From: Methanosphaera sp. SHI613
Lineage (GTDB): Archaea > Methanobacteriota > Methanobacteria > Methanobacteriales > Methanobacteriaceae
Assembly: GCA_003266145.1 (NCBI GenBank)
Contig: MVJJ01000042.1
Coordinates: 1 to 15,106, forward strand
Direction of reading: 5' to 3'
DNA: 15,106 nt
The position numbers and the translations under genes were made by a program. The notes under the pieces were generated by a model that saw only the letters and a program-made list of their open reading frames with translations, was not told the DNA's origin and searched no databases. This document shows positions 5,119 through 13,498 of the stretch, in pieces (within the stretch, counting starts at the first letter, position 1; each line of letters begins with the position of its first letter).

Positions 5119-6459
5119 TATCTTATGTAAATCCATATAGTATTTACGTGAACTGTTATATTTCTCTTTTTTTAGAACGTCCTGTATCCTATTGAATTTT
5201 TTAGCATCAATAGACTCCCCTATAGGCCTTATTACACCAGTAGTTAAATCATAATACTTGTTGACCTTCAGGAACTTGAGCAATATTCTTGAGTATAAAA
5301 CCCTATAGGCGATGTTTGAAGAAAACAATTTCTGCTTATCGGTTACCAGATGTCCATGGGTAATATTGTTACGCATTGTTCTTAGTTCATCTTCGATAGT
5401 ACCCAGACTTATCTTATCCCCATCCTTCGTACCTATACCAATGTCATATATGAATGTGTAGATTTTCTTTTTGGCCAGACCCTCAAATCCCATTGTCTGT
5501 GCAAAGGATTCCAACGCGGCATCAATCATTATTATTTCAATCTTAGGATTACTTACAAAGGATTGATTGTAAAGGTTTAATGTATGGGTCAAATCAACAT
5601 CCAGATTAAGGTAGGTGTTTATTATATAGCTTAACTTCTTTATTATTATATCAGGATTGTTATCCTCTAGGATTATGGGCAATACGACTGACTTTTCAGG
5701 CATGTGGCAGATGTATTTTACATCAAATCCTTCTTCCGGTGGATATGACACTTCACCGATACTGTTATTGTTGATGTCCAGTTTAGTAGTGCCTATCTTA
5801 ATCAGATAACAGCCCATGATGAAGTTAAGAATCGAATGGATCTTTTCTGACTCCTCCTTGGTAGGCATGGAATGATATTCCACGGCTATGGCCTTTGACC
5901 AGTACGGTTCAAACTTTTCATCAACCAATCGTATGGTTATCTTTCTGAACTTCGTTTTAGGACAGGATATAGTTATCCTGTTTAAGTCCTCCTTAGTAAA
6001 TGGACTATCTTCAGGTATATGATTTGGATATAACCTACGACCATCAACATATCTTGAATGCTGACAGAAGAGTCTGTTGTTTGATTTGTACTTTACGCTG
6101 TTTAAAAACCAATCGATTTTCTTGGAAGCAGAATAGGTGGTCTTTTTACGTTCTATCCTGTAAACCTTGTATATGAAGATTGTCTTTGATGAGTCTATTT
6201 TCGAAGCTTTTTTTGTCTTGAAGCTGCATTCGATTTTATGCAGGATATATTTATCCTTGAATATGAATGTGGAAAGCTTCTTTAGTTTTTTCTCATCCTT
6301 TTTGGTAAAGGAATCTACATTTAACTTCATTATTATATTATACTGGTTATCCCTTTGAATTAGAATATCGGCTATATCCACATTTACATTGGTATTTACG
6401 ACCTTCTTGAATCGCTTTGGATTCTGTAGAAATTCCCATTCACTTTCAATATATTCCAT
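5110..6459 (-). CDS. ApeA-like HEPN-domain protein, candidate antiviral RNase
   Basis: The 449-residue protein has no signal peptide or membrane helix. Its C-terminal part (about 305-405) reads as a HEPN domain: a helix with IDAALESFAQ (312-321), then LRTMRNNITHGHL, where R363 and H368 form the R-x4-H RNase motif. The bulky N-terminal region (about 300 residues) is beta-rich and unrecognised. Length and layout, with a large N-terminal sensor-like part and a terminal HEPN of the ALEs...RNxxxHG type, resemble ApeA, a single-gene anti-phage protein of bacteria thought to cut RNA on infection. A TATA box (6483-6490) about 27 bases upstream implies a leaderless start, though AGGT lies ten bases before the ATG. 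No partner gene overlaps it. HEPN is likely; a defence role is inference. Confidence 0.65.
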   Translation of the reverse strand: MEYIESEWEFLQNPKRFKKVVNTNVNVDIADILIQRDNQYNIIMKLNVDSFTKKDEKKLKKLSTFIFKDKYILHKIECSFKTKKASKIDSSKTIFIYKVYRIERKKTTYSASKKIDWFLNSVKYKSNNRLFCQHSRYVDGRRLYPNHIPEDSPFTKEDLNRITISCPKTKFRKITIRLVDEKFEPYWSKAIAVEYHSMPTKEESEKIHSILNFIMGCYLIKIGTTKLDINNNSIGEVSYPPEEGFDVKYICHMPEKSVVLPIILEDNNPDIIIKKLSYIINTYLNLDVDLTHTLNLYNQSFVSNPKIEIIMIDAALESFAQTMGFEGLAKKKIYTFIYDIGIGTKDGDKISLGTIEDELRTMRNNITHGHLVTDKQKLFSSNIAYRVLYSRILLKFLKVNKYYDLTTGVIRPIGESIDAKKFNRIQDVLKKEKYNSSRKYYMDLHKIVR

Positions 6460-6482
6460 GTAATCATTACCTGATATGTATT

Positions 6483-6490
6483 ATTTAAAT
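6483..6490 (-). promoter_or_regulatory. TATA box of the HEPN gene
   Basis: ATTTAAAT on the minus strand is centred 27-28 bases before the ATG at 6459, the spacing for a start of transcription at or next to the ATG. Confidence 0.5.
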
Positions 6491-6550
6491 GTATATCGTT
6501 AATATTTTTTAAAACCTTGCTTTATTTAGTCGGTTGCTAGATAAATTATG

Positions 6551-6560
6551 TTAAATATAA
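6551..6560 (+). promoter_or_regulatory. TATA-like element of the adhesin gene
   Basis: TTAAATATAA in the 155-170-base divergent gap would start a transcript near 6583, leaving a leader of about 45 bases before ATG 6630. The gap serves both this gene and the leftward HEPN gene. Confidence 0.4.
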
Positions 6561-6629
6561 TAAATAGTAAATACAAAAATATTTTCGTTTATTAATCATT
6601 GATTATAATGAAAAATGGAAAGAATTTTT

Positions 6630-9600
6630 ATGAAAAATTATAGAAAATATGGTTTTTTATTGATTATACTGATAATAATCTTAATATATGCTATCAGTAT
6701 GGTTAGTGCCGTTGATGATTCTTCGGCAAGCGATGAGATAAAAAACACAAATCCATTAGAAAAAGAAAATGGCATTAATTCCATTGCCATTAAACAGCAG
6801 ACATCAATCACGGACAATGAAGAATATGAAGATGCTGATATCCAGAAGAATCTTAAGGCTCAGACAAAATATCCGGTCATCTATGTAAGCTCCAATGCAA
6901 GCAAAGATGATGTTGGAGATACACGGGATAATCCGACAACACTTTCAAATGCTATAGATAATCTTGAGGATGGAGGCAGTATATATCTTATAACGAATTC
7001 CACATCGGATAAATATACATTGAATTCATCATTATACTTTAGCTATAAGCCCTCATTCAATATCATAGGTGAAAGCGGCAAGAACATCACTATTGAATCT
7101 ACAAAAAGTGAATTGATTCATCTTTATCATTCATCAATTAATGTGACAAATATTAATTTTATGAATAAGAATTCACAGACAAGTGCAATATACCTTCAGG
7201 ATTCATCCATGAAAATCGATAATTGTACGTTCATCAAGAATTACCGCAACAATTATTCATCATGTATATATGCATCATCATCAAACGTGACAGTTATAGG
7301 TACAAACTTCTTCAACAACAGCGGTGTATACGGTAACATTTACTCCACTTCAAATTCAAACATTACACTCAACTATTGTCTATTCGAAAACAACACTGCA
7401 AAGCTTGGAGGAGCCGTTTATGCAAGAAATTCATATTTCAAGATAAACAAGAGCAAATTCAGATACAACAATGCAAGTTATGCCGGGTGTATATACCTGT
7501 ATAATACAAAGCTTGAATCTACAAATAACCTCTTTAAATCAAATAATGCCGAATATTATGGTGGTGCAATAGTCAGCCTGGAAAATCAGACAGTTACAAT
7601 AAAAACTACAAACTTCACAGACAACAATGCGTCAATAGCAGGTGCCATATACGCCATGTATACGCCACTTAGCGTTAGCGATAGCATATTTGATTCAAAC
7701 AATGCAGATACTGCAGGATGCGTATTTTCATTCAACAATACCTTAAGTATTCAGAAGTCGGCTTTAGTTAGTGATGATGTTGACAAATCCATGGTATTGC
7801 CATTTGCCACAAAATCATGCAACCTTGACAATAATTGGTGGGGTGTGAATAATCCTGACTTCAAACAAGTTACCGATGGATTCATACCAGATACATGGAT
7901 ACTGATGAGATTGTATAAAGGTGCAAATGATACAGTAAACGTTACATTAAATGAACTGTCAAATGCTAAGAAAGTAAATACGTCAATCCAAAGACTTGTC
8001 TATTTCAGGATAAAGGAAAACAATAAGACGATTTCATCATTTAACGTCAAGAATAATGTGACAAAAAAATATAATTGTAATGAATCACAGCTTCTTGTAG
8101 TGATAGATAATGAGGTTATGAATTTATCCTCAAAGATAACACCATTACTTTTAAGTGATGATATTATAGCCAAAAAGAATTCAACAGTTCTGATTGAAAT
8201 TGATTCAAATGCAGATATCAGCGGTAACGTAAGTTTATATATCAATAATACAAAGGTAACTGTCCTTAAAGCAGGGCAACATATGAACTATACTTATACG
8301 ATTCCAAGTTCATTAAAAGAGGGAATCTATGATATTGACATTGTCTATTCAGGTAATTCAAAGTACGAAAAAATCAACAGCACATATGATCTTATCATCC
8401 AGTCAAGCACCTATAACAAGACCAATATTATCACACCAACAAGAACATATAGCGACATAACAGTTAAACTGCCTAGTTATTATAATTTGGTAGACTTAAA
8501 TCAGACAACACCCGTTAAAAGACAGGGATCAAGTGGTAGCTGTGTTACATTTGCATCGATGGCAGCCATTGAATCATCCATCAAGAAGGTAACCAATGTG
8601 ACTTATGATTTCTCTGAAAACAACCTGAAAAACATCTTAAAGAGATTTTCAGTTAATGGATATGCAAATCTGCTTCCTAATGATGGTGGTTATGACCTGG
8701 AACCTGTAGGATACTTTGTAAGTGGACTTGGACCGGTTCTTGAATCAATGGATGAATATGATACGGAATCAGTATTGTCACCTGAGTATACAACACAATT
8801 CCAGGTGCAGAACGTATACTTCATACCACATAGACAGAACTACACTGACAACGACCTTATAAAGGAGGCCATCATGAAGTATGGTGGAGTATTTACAAGT
8901 ATAAAGTCAAGCAGTAACCTGAACATTTACACCCAGTCATCCTACTCAAATCACGTTGTCTGTATCGTTGGATGGAATGACACCTACAGCAGGAGTAACT
9001 TTTCTCCTAATCCTCCGGGTGACGGAGCGTTTATCATCAAGAACAGCTGGGGAACAACTGTTGGAAATAACGGTTATCAGTACGTATCATACTATGATAG
9101 CGTAATCGGAGACATATTATATCAGAATACCTATAATGACATTAACTTTGCAGTAAACTACAATAACCTATACAATTACTCTAATATCTACCAATATGAT
9201 AGTGTATGTTACATCTACAAGATAGACGATACCAGTGGCTCATATTCGATTAAAAACATCTATACTATAAATGAAAATCAGGCAATATCTGCCGTTGGAA
9301 CATACTTTGTCAACACGTCAAACTATACCATTAAATTGTATATAAACGGTAATCTGGTAAATACCAAAAAGGGTACCGTGGACTATCCAGGTTATAGGAC
9401 AATATACCTTGATAACTTCTATAGGGTAAACAGATATGATGAAGTAGTTGTTACTATAGACATAACACAGAATATGGATAAGAATTATATCTATGTTCCA
9501 CTTCAGGACAGTGATTATCCGGTTTATTCACGGGCAAATATATCATTTATTAGCTATGATAATCAAAAGACTTGGGAAGACCTTTATACTAACGATAATG

Positions 9601-11492
9601 ATTATTATACCGCTCCGATAAAGGTTTATACCATGGATATTCCGATGATAAAAACCAGCCTAAAATATAAGGATGATTTACTTAACCTAACTGTTGAGGT
9701 TTCAGATCTTAATTCCAGTGCCAGGTTATACTATAAGCTGAATGGAGAATACCTCTACAACAGCAATAATAAAATCATTTCAAATAGCATTACAAAATCT
9801 GGAAACGTCAGTATCTCAAACAGTACTGTGGGCTTAAGCAATGGAAACTATACCCTGGAAACTGTACTTGTCTATAATGGAATAAACATTACCCAGAAAA
9901 ACAGCTTCAAGATTACAGATAAAAACATCACGATAAATGCCAATAACATTACATCCATTATAAACCAAACACAAATATTGGACGTGGAAGTTGTTGACAG
10001 TCATAATCAGACAAGAAAGATAAATGAGGGAATTATTACGGTTAGCTATGCAAATAAAACAATTATTGCAACGGCTAAGGTATCAAACAATCATGTCAAA
10101 ATAAATCTTTCAAACACTAAAAGCGGAAATTACACGTTAACGGTGACATATAGCAACTCAACAGGTTATAATGACACATATAAGAAGATATTATTCAGGG
10201 TAAAACCTGTTCCTACTACATTAACGGTAAATACAAACAATACATATGTACTCAATACGAGTTTGATTACAGGTAAACTTGTTGACAAAAACAACAAGAG
10301 CGTAAGTGGTGCTACAATCAACATAAGAATCAATGGAAATAACTATACATCAAAAACCAATGGCAGCGGAGAATTCACATACAAGTACAAGAATACTATC
10401 GTCGGAAAAAACAATGTGACAGTAACATTCAAAACCACAGCATATTACGGTCAGTCAACGAAGTCAATTGTCTATACAACGTCAATTCTTCCGACAAAGA
10501 TTAGTCTTACGAAGATTAACGGTACCATTGGTGAAAAAATCACACTTAAAGCAACCGTTACCGACAAATACAACAATCCTGTAAACAGTGGTTATGTGAT
10601 ATTTAAGATTAACTCAGTTACCGTTAAGGATAACGGTCAGATTAACGGCAGCAATAATGCTTTGAAGGTGTACGTCAAAAATGGTGTAGCATCAACCGAT
10701 ATAATCGCATATCTGAATGTACGTTATGGCCAGAATCTAACAGCAGTTTACTCAGGTAGCAGTGATTATGAAGCGGTTAGATCAGGTACTACAAAGATAG
10801 ACATTAAGCTTAGGAATGCACAGATAGTGGTCAAATGCAATAGCACAAAAGCAAAACAGGATACTGTCATCAAATTTACCGCAACAATTTATGATGTCAC
10901 AAGCGGTAAGCGTTCTAGCGTTATACATAACCTTTCCGAGCAGTATGTCTACTTTAAGGTAAATGGAATAACAATTAAAAATGATGACGGTACAGTTTAT
11001 CAGGCAAAAGTCATTAATGGCGTTGCCACCTATGAATATAGGATTCCTAAGGGTTTCATGGCAATTACCGATGCCGTGAGCTTTAATCCTAAAAATCATA
11101 CTGTTACTGCAGGATTATACAATAAGAATTATTACCCTAATGTGGTAAACTATACATATTTCCAGGTTGAAAGAAGTATAGTTAATATTAACGTGGACAG
11201 TGCCGTGATAAATAATAAGACACATAAGTTGTCATTGAATGGATCATTGAAGGATTATAAGGGCAATTATGTTGTTAGTACCAGTAAGATAATCATCAAG
11301 GTTAACGGTATAACCCTGAAGGATTCGAAGAATAGGATTATGTACTTTATGATCCAGGATGGTAAGATACAGCTTAAGGACATTAATATACCTGCGGCAA
11401 ATAAGTATACATCGCTTACTATCGTATGTCATGATAGGTTAGGTTATCAAAGTGCAAGAGCAACATCAACCAAGATTACTGTTAAAAATTAG
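6630..11492 (+). CDS. Secreted adhesin-like protein with a papain-family (C1A) protease domain
   Basis: The protein has 1620 residues. A signal peptide opens it (MKNYRKYGFLLI, hydrophobic to about 22, likely cut after VSA at 27). Start 6630 is preferred because GGAAAG lies seven bases before it; ATG 6615 adds five residues. Domains: parallel beta-helix (about 85-400) with GGAVY/GAIY turns and F-x-x-N-N-A repeats, ending at the WWG (403-405) seen in methanogen adhesin-like proteins; Ig-like modules (about 420-595); C1A protease (about 613-830) with Q632, C638 in QGSSGSC, H775 in NHVV and N805 in KNSWG, a full Q-C-H-N set; a lectin-like domain (about 830-1005); then about six Ig-like repeats to the end. 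NxS/T sequons are dense. No membrane anchor or pseudomurein-binding repeat is visible, so attachment is unknown. Probable role: binding and cutting of surface, host or neighbour proteins. Confidence 0.9.
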   Translation: MKNYRKYGFLLIILIIILIYAISMVSAVDDSSASDEIKNTNPLEKENGINSIAIKQQTSITDNEEYEDADIQKNLKAQTKYPVIYVSSNASKDDVGDTRDNPTTLSNAIDNLEDGGSIYLITNSTSDKYTLNSSLYFSYKPSFNIIGESGKNITIESTKSELIHLYHSSINVTNINFMNKNSQTSAIYLQDSSMKIDNCTFIKNYRNNYSSCIYASSSNVTVIGTNFFNNSGVYGNIYSTSNSNITLNYCLFENNTAKLGGAVYARNSYFKINKSKFRYNNASYAGCIYLYNTKLESTNNLFKSNNAEYYGGAIVSLENQTVTIKTTNFTDNNASIAGAIYAMYTPLSVSDSIFDSNNADTAGCVFSFNNTLSIQKSALVSDDVDKSMVLPFATKSCNLDNNWWGVNNPDFKQVTDGFIPDTWILMRLYKGANDTVNVTLNELSNAKKVNTSIQRLVYFRIKENNKTISSFNVKNNVTKKYNCNESQLLVVIDNEVMNLSSKITPLLLSDDIIAKKNSTVLIEIDSNADISGNVSLYINNTKVTVLKAGQHMNYTYTIPSSLKEGIYDIDIVYSGNSKYEKINSTYDLIIQSSTYNKTNIITPTRTYSDITVKLPSYYNLVDLNQTTPVKRQGSSGSCVTFASMAAIESSIKKVTNVTYDFSENNLKNILKRFSVNGYANLLPNDGGYDLEPVGYFVSGLGPVLESMDEYDTESVLSPEYTTQFQVQNVYFIPHRQNYTDNDLIKEAIMKYGGVFTSIKSSSNLNIYTQSSYSNHVVCIVGWNDTYSRSNFSPNPPGDGAFIIKNSWGTTVGNNGYQYVSYYDSVIGDILYQNTYNDINFAVNYNNLYNYSNIYQYDSVCYIYKIDDTSGSYSIKNIYTINENQAISAVGTYFVNTSNYTIKLYINGNLVNTKKGTVDYPGYRTIYLDNFYRVNRYDEVVVTIDITQNMDKNYIYVPLQDSDYPVYSRANISFISYDNQKTWEDLYTNDNDYYTAPIKVYTMDIPMIKTSLKYKDDLLNLTVEVSDLNSSARLYYKLNGEYLYNSNNKIISNSITKSGNVSISNSTVGLSNGNYTLETVLVYNGINITQKNSFKITDKNITINANNITSIINQTQILDVEVVDSHNQTRKINEGIITVSYANKTIIATAKVSNNHVKINLSNTKSGNYTLTVTYSNSTGYNDTYKKILFRVKPVPTTLTVNTNNTYVLNTSLITGKLVDKNNKSVSGATINIRINGNNYTSKTNGSGEFTYKYKNTIVGKNNVTVTFKTTAYYGQSTKSIVYTTSILPTKISLTKINGTIGEKITLKATVTDKYNNPVNSGYVIFKINSVTVKDNGQINGSNNALKVYVKNGVASTDIIAYLNVRYGQNLTAVYSGSSDYEAVRSGTTKIDIKLRNAQIVVKCNSTKAKQDTVIKFTATIYDVTSGKRSSVIHNLSEQYVYFKVNGITIKNDDGTVYQAKVINGVATYEYRIPKGFMAITDAVSFNPKNHTVTAGLYNKNYYPNVVNYTYFQVERSIVNINVDSAVINNKTHKLSLNGSLKDYKGNYVVSTSKIIIKVNGITLKDSKNRIMYFMIQDGKIQLKDINIPAANKYTSLTIVCHDRLGYQSARATSTKITVKN

Positions 11493-11522
11493 AAGTTGAT
11501 TCTTCTATGTTTTATTTTTTTT
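11491..11522 (+). terminator. Terminator of the adhesin gene
   Basis: AGAAG-TTGATT-CTTCT (11491-11506) forms a 5-bp stem that begins inside the TAG stop codon, followed by ATG and a T-rich run to 11522. A second run of eight T follows at 11530-11537. Confidence 0.6.
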
Positions 11523-11651
11523 ATTAATCTTTTTTTTAAACATCTTTAGACTTTTATTCGATTTAATAAATCTTATTTTTGCGTTGAATAAATAAAATGA
11601 TTTAATTAACATATGAAGTAATTGGAATGTGTAATCCATTTTTTTAGAATG

Positions 11652-11663
11652 TCTATATAAATC
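11652..11663 (+). promoter_or_regulatory. Second possible TATA box in the pyrG upstream region
   Basis: TCTATATAAATC is a good TATA match, but no ORF starts within 100 bases downstream. It could give pyrG a long leader of about 170 bases, or be chance. The rest of 11538-11750 shows only AT-rich DNA and a spaced GAATGTG/CACATTC pair (11625, 11664). Confidence 0.25.
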
Positions 11664-11753
11664 ACATTCACATGATATAGTAAATACTAAATAATATTAG
11701 GTAGATATATTACATTATTATTAAGTAATTTTAATATTTTTGATAAAGTATTT

Positions 11754-11808
11754 ATTATATAATGTACATATTTTAACATACATCTTATTACAATGTATAT
11801 TATATAAT
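11754..11808 (+). promoter_or_regulatory. Inverted repeat over the pyrG promoter
   Basis: ATTATATAATGTACAT (11754-11769) and ATGTATATTATATAAT (11793-11808) are inverted copies with 15 of 16 matches, 23 bases apart. The right arm contains the likely pyrG TATA box (TATATTATATAA, about 11796-11807), which would start transcription near 11829. This is the position of an operator for a dimeric regulator, but it might also be a promoter-associated AT-rich coincidence. Confidence 0.4.
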
Positions 11809-11855
11809 CGGATTAATAAAATATTTTTAAATTTTTAAAGGAAGAGTTGATAAAT

Positions 11856-13457
11856 TTGTCAAAATATATTGTAGTAACTGGTGGTGTTGTAAGTTCCATC
11901 GGAAAAGGAATTACATCAGCATCTATTGGTAGAATTTTAAGATCATATGGTGTAAATGTAACGGCTATAAAAATAGACCCATATCTTAACTGGGATTCCG
12001 GTACATTAAATCCATATCAACACGGAGAAGTATATGTAACTGATGATGGAATGGAATGTGACCTGGACCTTGGTCATTATGAAAGATTCCTTGACGTAGG
12101 ATTATCAGGTAAAGCCAACATTACAACAGGTAAAGTATACTCCTCAGTAATTGAAAAAGAACGAAAAGGGGAATATTTAGGTTCTTGTGTGCAAATCATT
12201 CCACATATCACCGATGAAATCAAACTCATGATACGTGACATAGCCGACAAGACAAAGGCTGAAGTGGTAATGGTTGAAGTTGGAGGAACTGTTGGAGATA
12301 TTGAAAGCCAACCGTTTATTGAAGCTCTAAGACAGTTCAGTCATGAAGAAGGTCATGACAATTGTATGTTCGTACACGTCACATACGTACCATACCTTAA
12401 GGCTGCAAAAGAATTCAAAACCAAACCAACACAGCACAGTACAAAAGAGTTAAGAGGTCTCGGTATTAATCCGGACATGATTGTATGCAGATCAGAATTA
12501 CTTCTTGACTCCAAACTGAAAGAAAAAATCGCACACTTCTGTGATGTATCAATAGATGCCGTGATTAACACACCTGATGCCCATTCAATCTATGAAGTAC
12601 CACTAACCATGTATTCAGAAAATGTTGGAGACTACATAATAAACAGACTCAAAATAGATGCTCCGGCTAAAGCTGACCTTTATGCATGGAGCCAGATAGT
12701 TGAAGACCTGAAAATTGAAGCACCTAAGGTAAAAATCGGTGTCGTAGGTAAGTACATTGAATTGGAAGACGCTTATATCAGTATCAGAGAAGCTCTTAAA
12801 CATGCAGGAGCAGACAACAAGGTTAAAGTAGACATTGACTGGATTAAGGCAGATAATGATTATAACCTTGATTTACTAGCCCAGTATGATGGATTACTGA
12901 TACCTGGCGGTTTTGGTGAAAGAGGTATTGGCGGTAAAATAGAAGCTGTAAAATATGCTATCAAAAACAATATTCCTATCTTCGGTATCTGTCTAGGTTT
13001 ACATGCGATGGTCATTGCCATAGCACAACTTAATGGTGAAACTGAAGCTAACAGTACTGAATTTGACAAGAACACTCCATGTCCTATCATAGATATGATG
13101 GAAGAACAGAAGAAAATAAACAACATGGGTGGAACCATGAGATTAGGTGCATATCCATGTAAAGTAGCCAAAGATACCATAGCATATGAGGCATATAAGG
13201 AAACTGAAGTATCAGAAAGACACAGACACAGGTATGAAGTTAACAATGAATACAAGGATTTCCTCATAGATTCCGGTGTTGTCATATCAGGTACGTCACC
13301 TGATGACTTCCTGGTTGAAATGATTGAACTTAAGGATCATCCATGGTTTTTAGGCTGTCAATTCCATCCGGAATTCAAGTCCCGTCCAAATGATACTCAT
13401 CCTATATTCAAGTCATTCATCAAGGCTGCAAAAGATAAGAAAGAAAATAAATTCTAA
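11856..13457 (+). CDS. pyrG: CTP synthase (glutamine-hydrolysing)
   Basis: It makes CTP from UTP, ATP and glutamine, the last step of pyrimidine nucleotide synthesis, in the cytoplasm. The N-terminal synthetase half shows the opening KYIVVTGGVVSSIGKGI (P-loop, 3-19), KIDPYLNWDSGTLNP, HGEVYVTDDG and DLDLGHYERF. The C-terminal class I amidotransferase half has FGICLG with nucleophile C379 and FHPE with H504 and E506. At 533 residues the length is normal. The frame is open from a TTG at 11847, but I take the TTG at 11856: it gives the usual MSKYI beginning and stands 11 bases after GGAAG, while 11847 is too close to it. After C379 the sequence is LGLH where LGMQ is common. A T-run follows the gene. 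Confidence 0.97.
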   Translation: MSKYIVVTGGVVSSIGKGITSASIGRILRSYGVNVTAIKIDPYLNWDSGTLNPYQHGEVYVTDDGMECDLDLGHYERFLDVGLSGKANITTGKVYSSVIEKERKGEYLGSCVQIIPHITDEIKLMIRDIADKTKAEVVMVEVGGTVGDIESQPFIEALRQFSHEEGHDNCMFVHVTYVPYLKAAKEFKTKPTQHSTKELRGLGINPDMIVCRSELLLDSKLKEKIAHFCDVSIDAVINTPDAHSIYEVPLTMYSENVGDYIINRLKIDAPAKADLYAWSQIVEDLKIEAPKVKIGVVGKYIELEDAYISIREALKHAGADNKVKVDIDWIKADNDYNLDLLAQYDGLLIPGGFGERGIGGKIEAVKYAIKNNIPIFGICLGLHAMVIAIAQLNGETEANSTEFDKNTPCPIIDMMEEQKKINNMGGTMRLGAYPCKVAKDTIAYEAYKETEVSERHRHRYEVNNEYKDFLIDSGVVISGTSPDDFLVEMIELKDHPWFLGCQFHPEFKSRPNDTHPIFKSFIKAAKDKKENKF

Positions 13458-13464
13458 CTCCTCC

Positions 13465-13472
13465 TTTTTTTT
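13465..13472 (+). terminator. T-run after pyrG
   Basis: Eight T start eight bases after the pyrG stop, preceded by CTCC and no stem. Archaeal RNA polymerase can terminate on such runs. It separates pyrG from the prepilin-peptidase operon 41 bases downstream. Confidence 0.45.
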
Positions 13473-13498
13473 ATTTGTAATAATTTTAAATAATTATT

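Noticed and set aside
10782..11099. 105-codon leftward ORF inside the adhesin
   Set aside because: Antisense to continuous Ig-like repeats; no start signal or recognisable domain.
6630..11492. Pseudomurein-binding repeats or a C-terminal membrane anchor in the adhesin
   Set aside because: The C-terminus ends in an Ig-like repeat (TKITVKN) with no hydrophobic segment, and no recognisable pseudomurein-binding motif was seen.
12860..13285. 141-codon leftward ORF
   Set aside because: Shadow of the pyrG amidotransferase domain.
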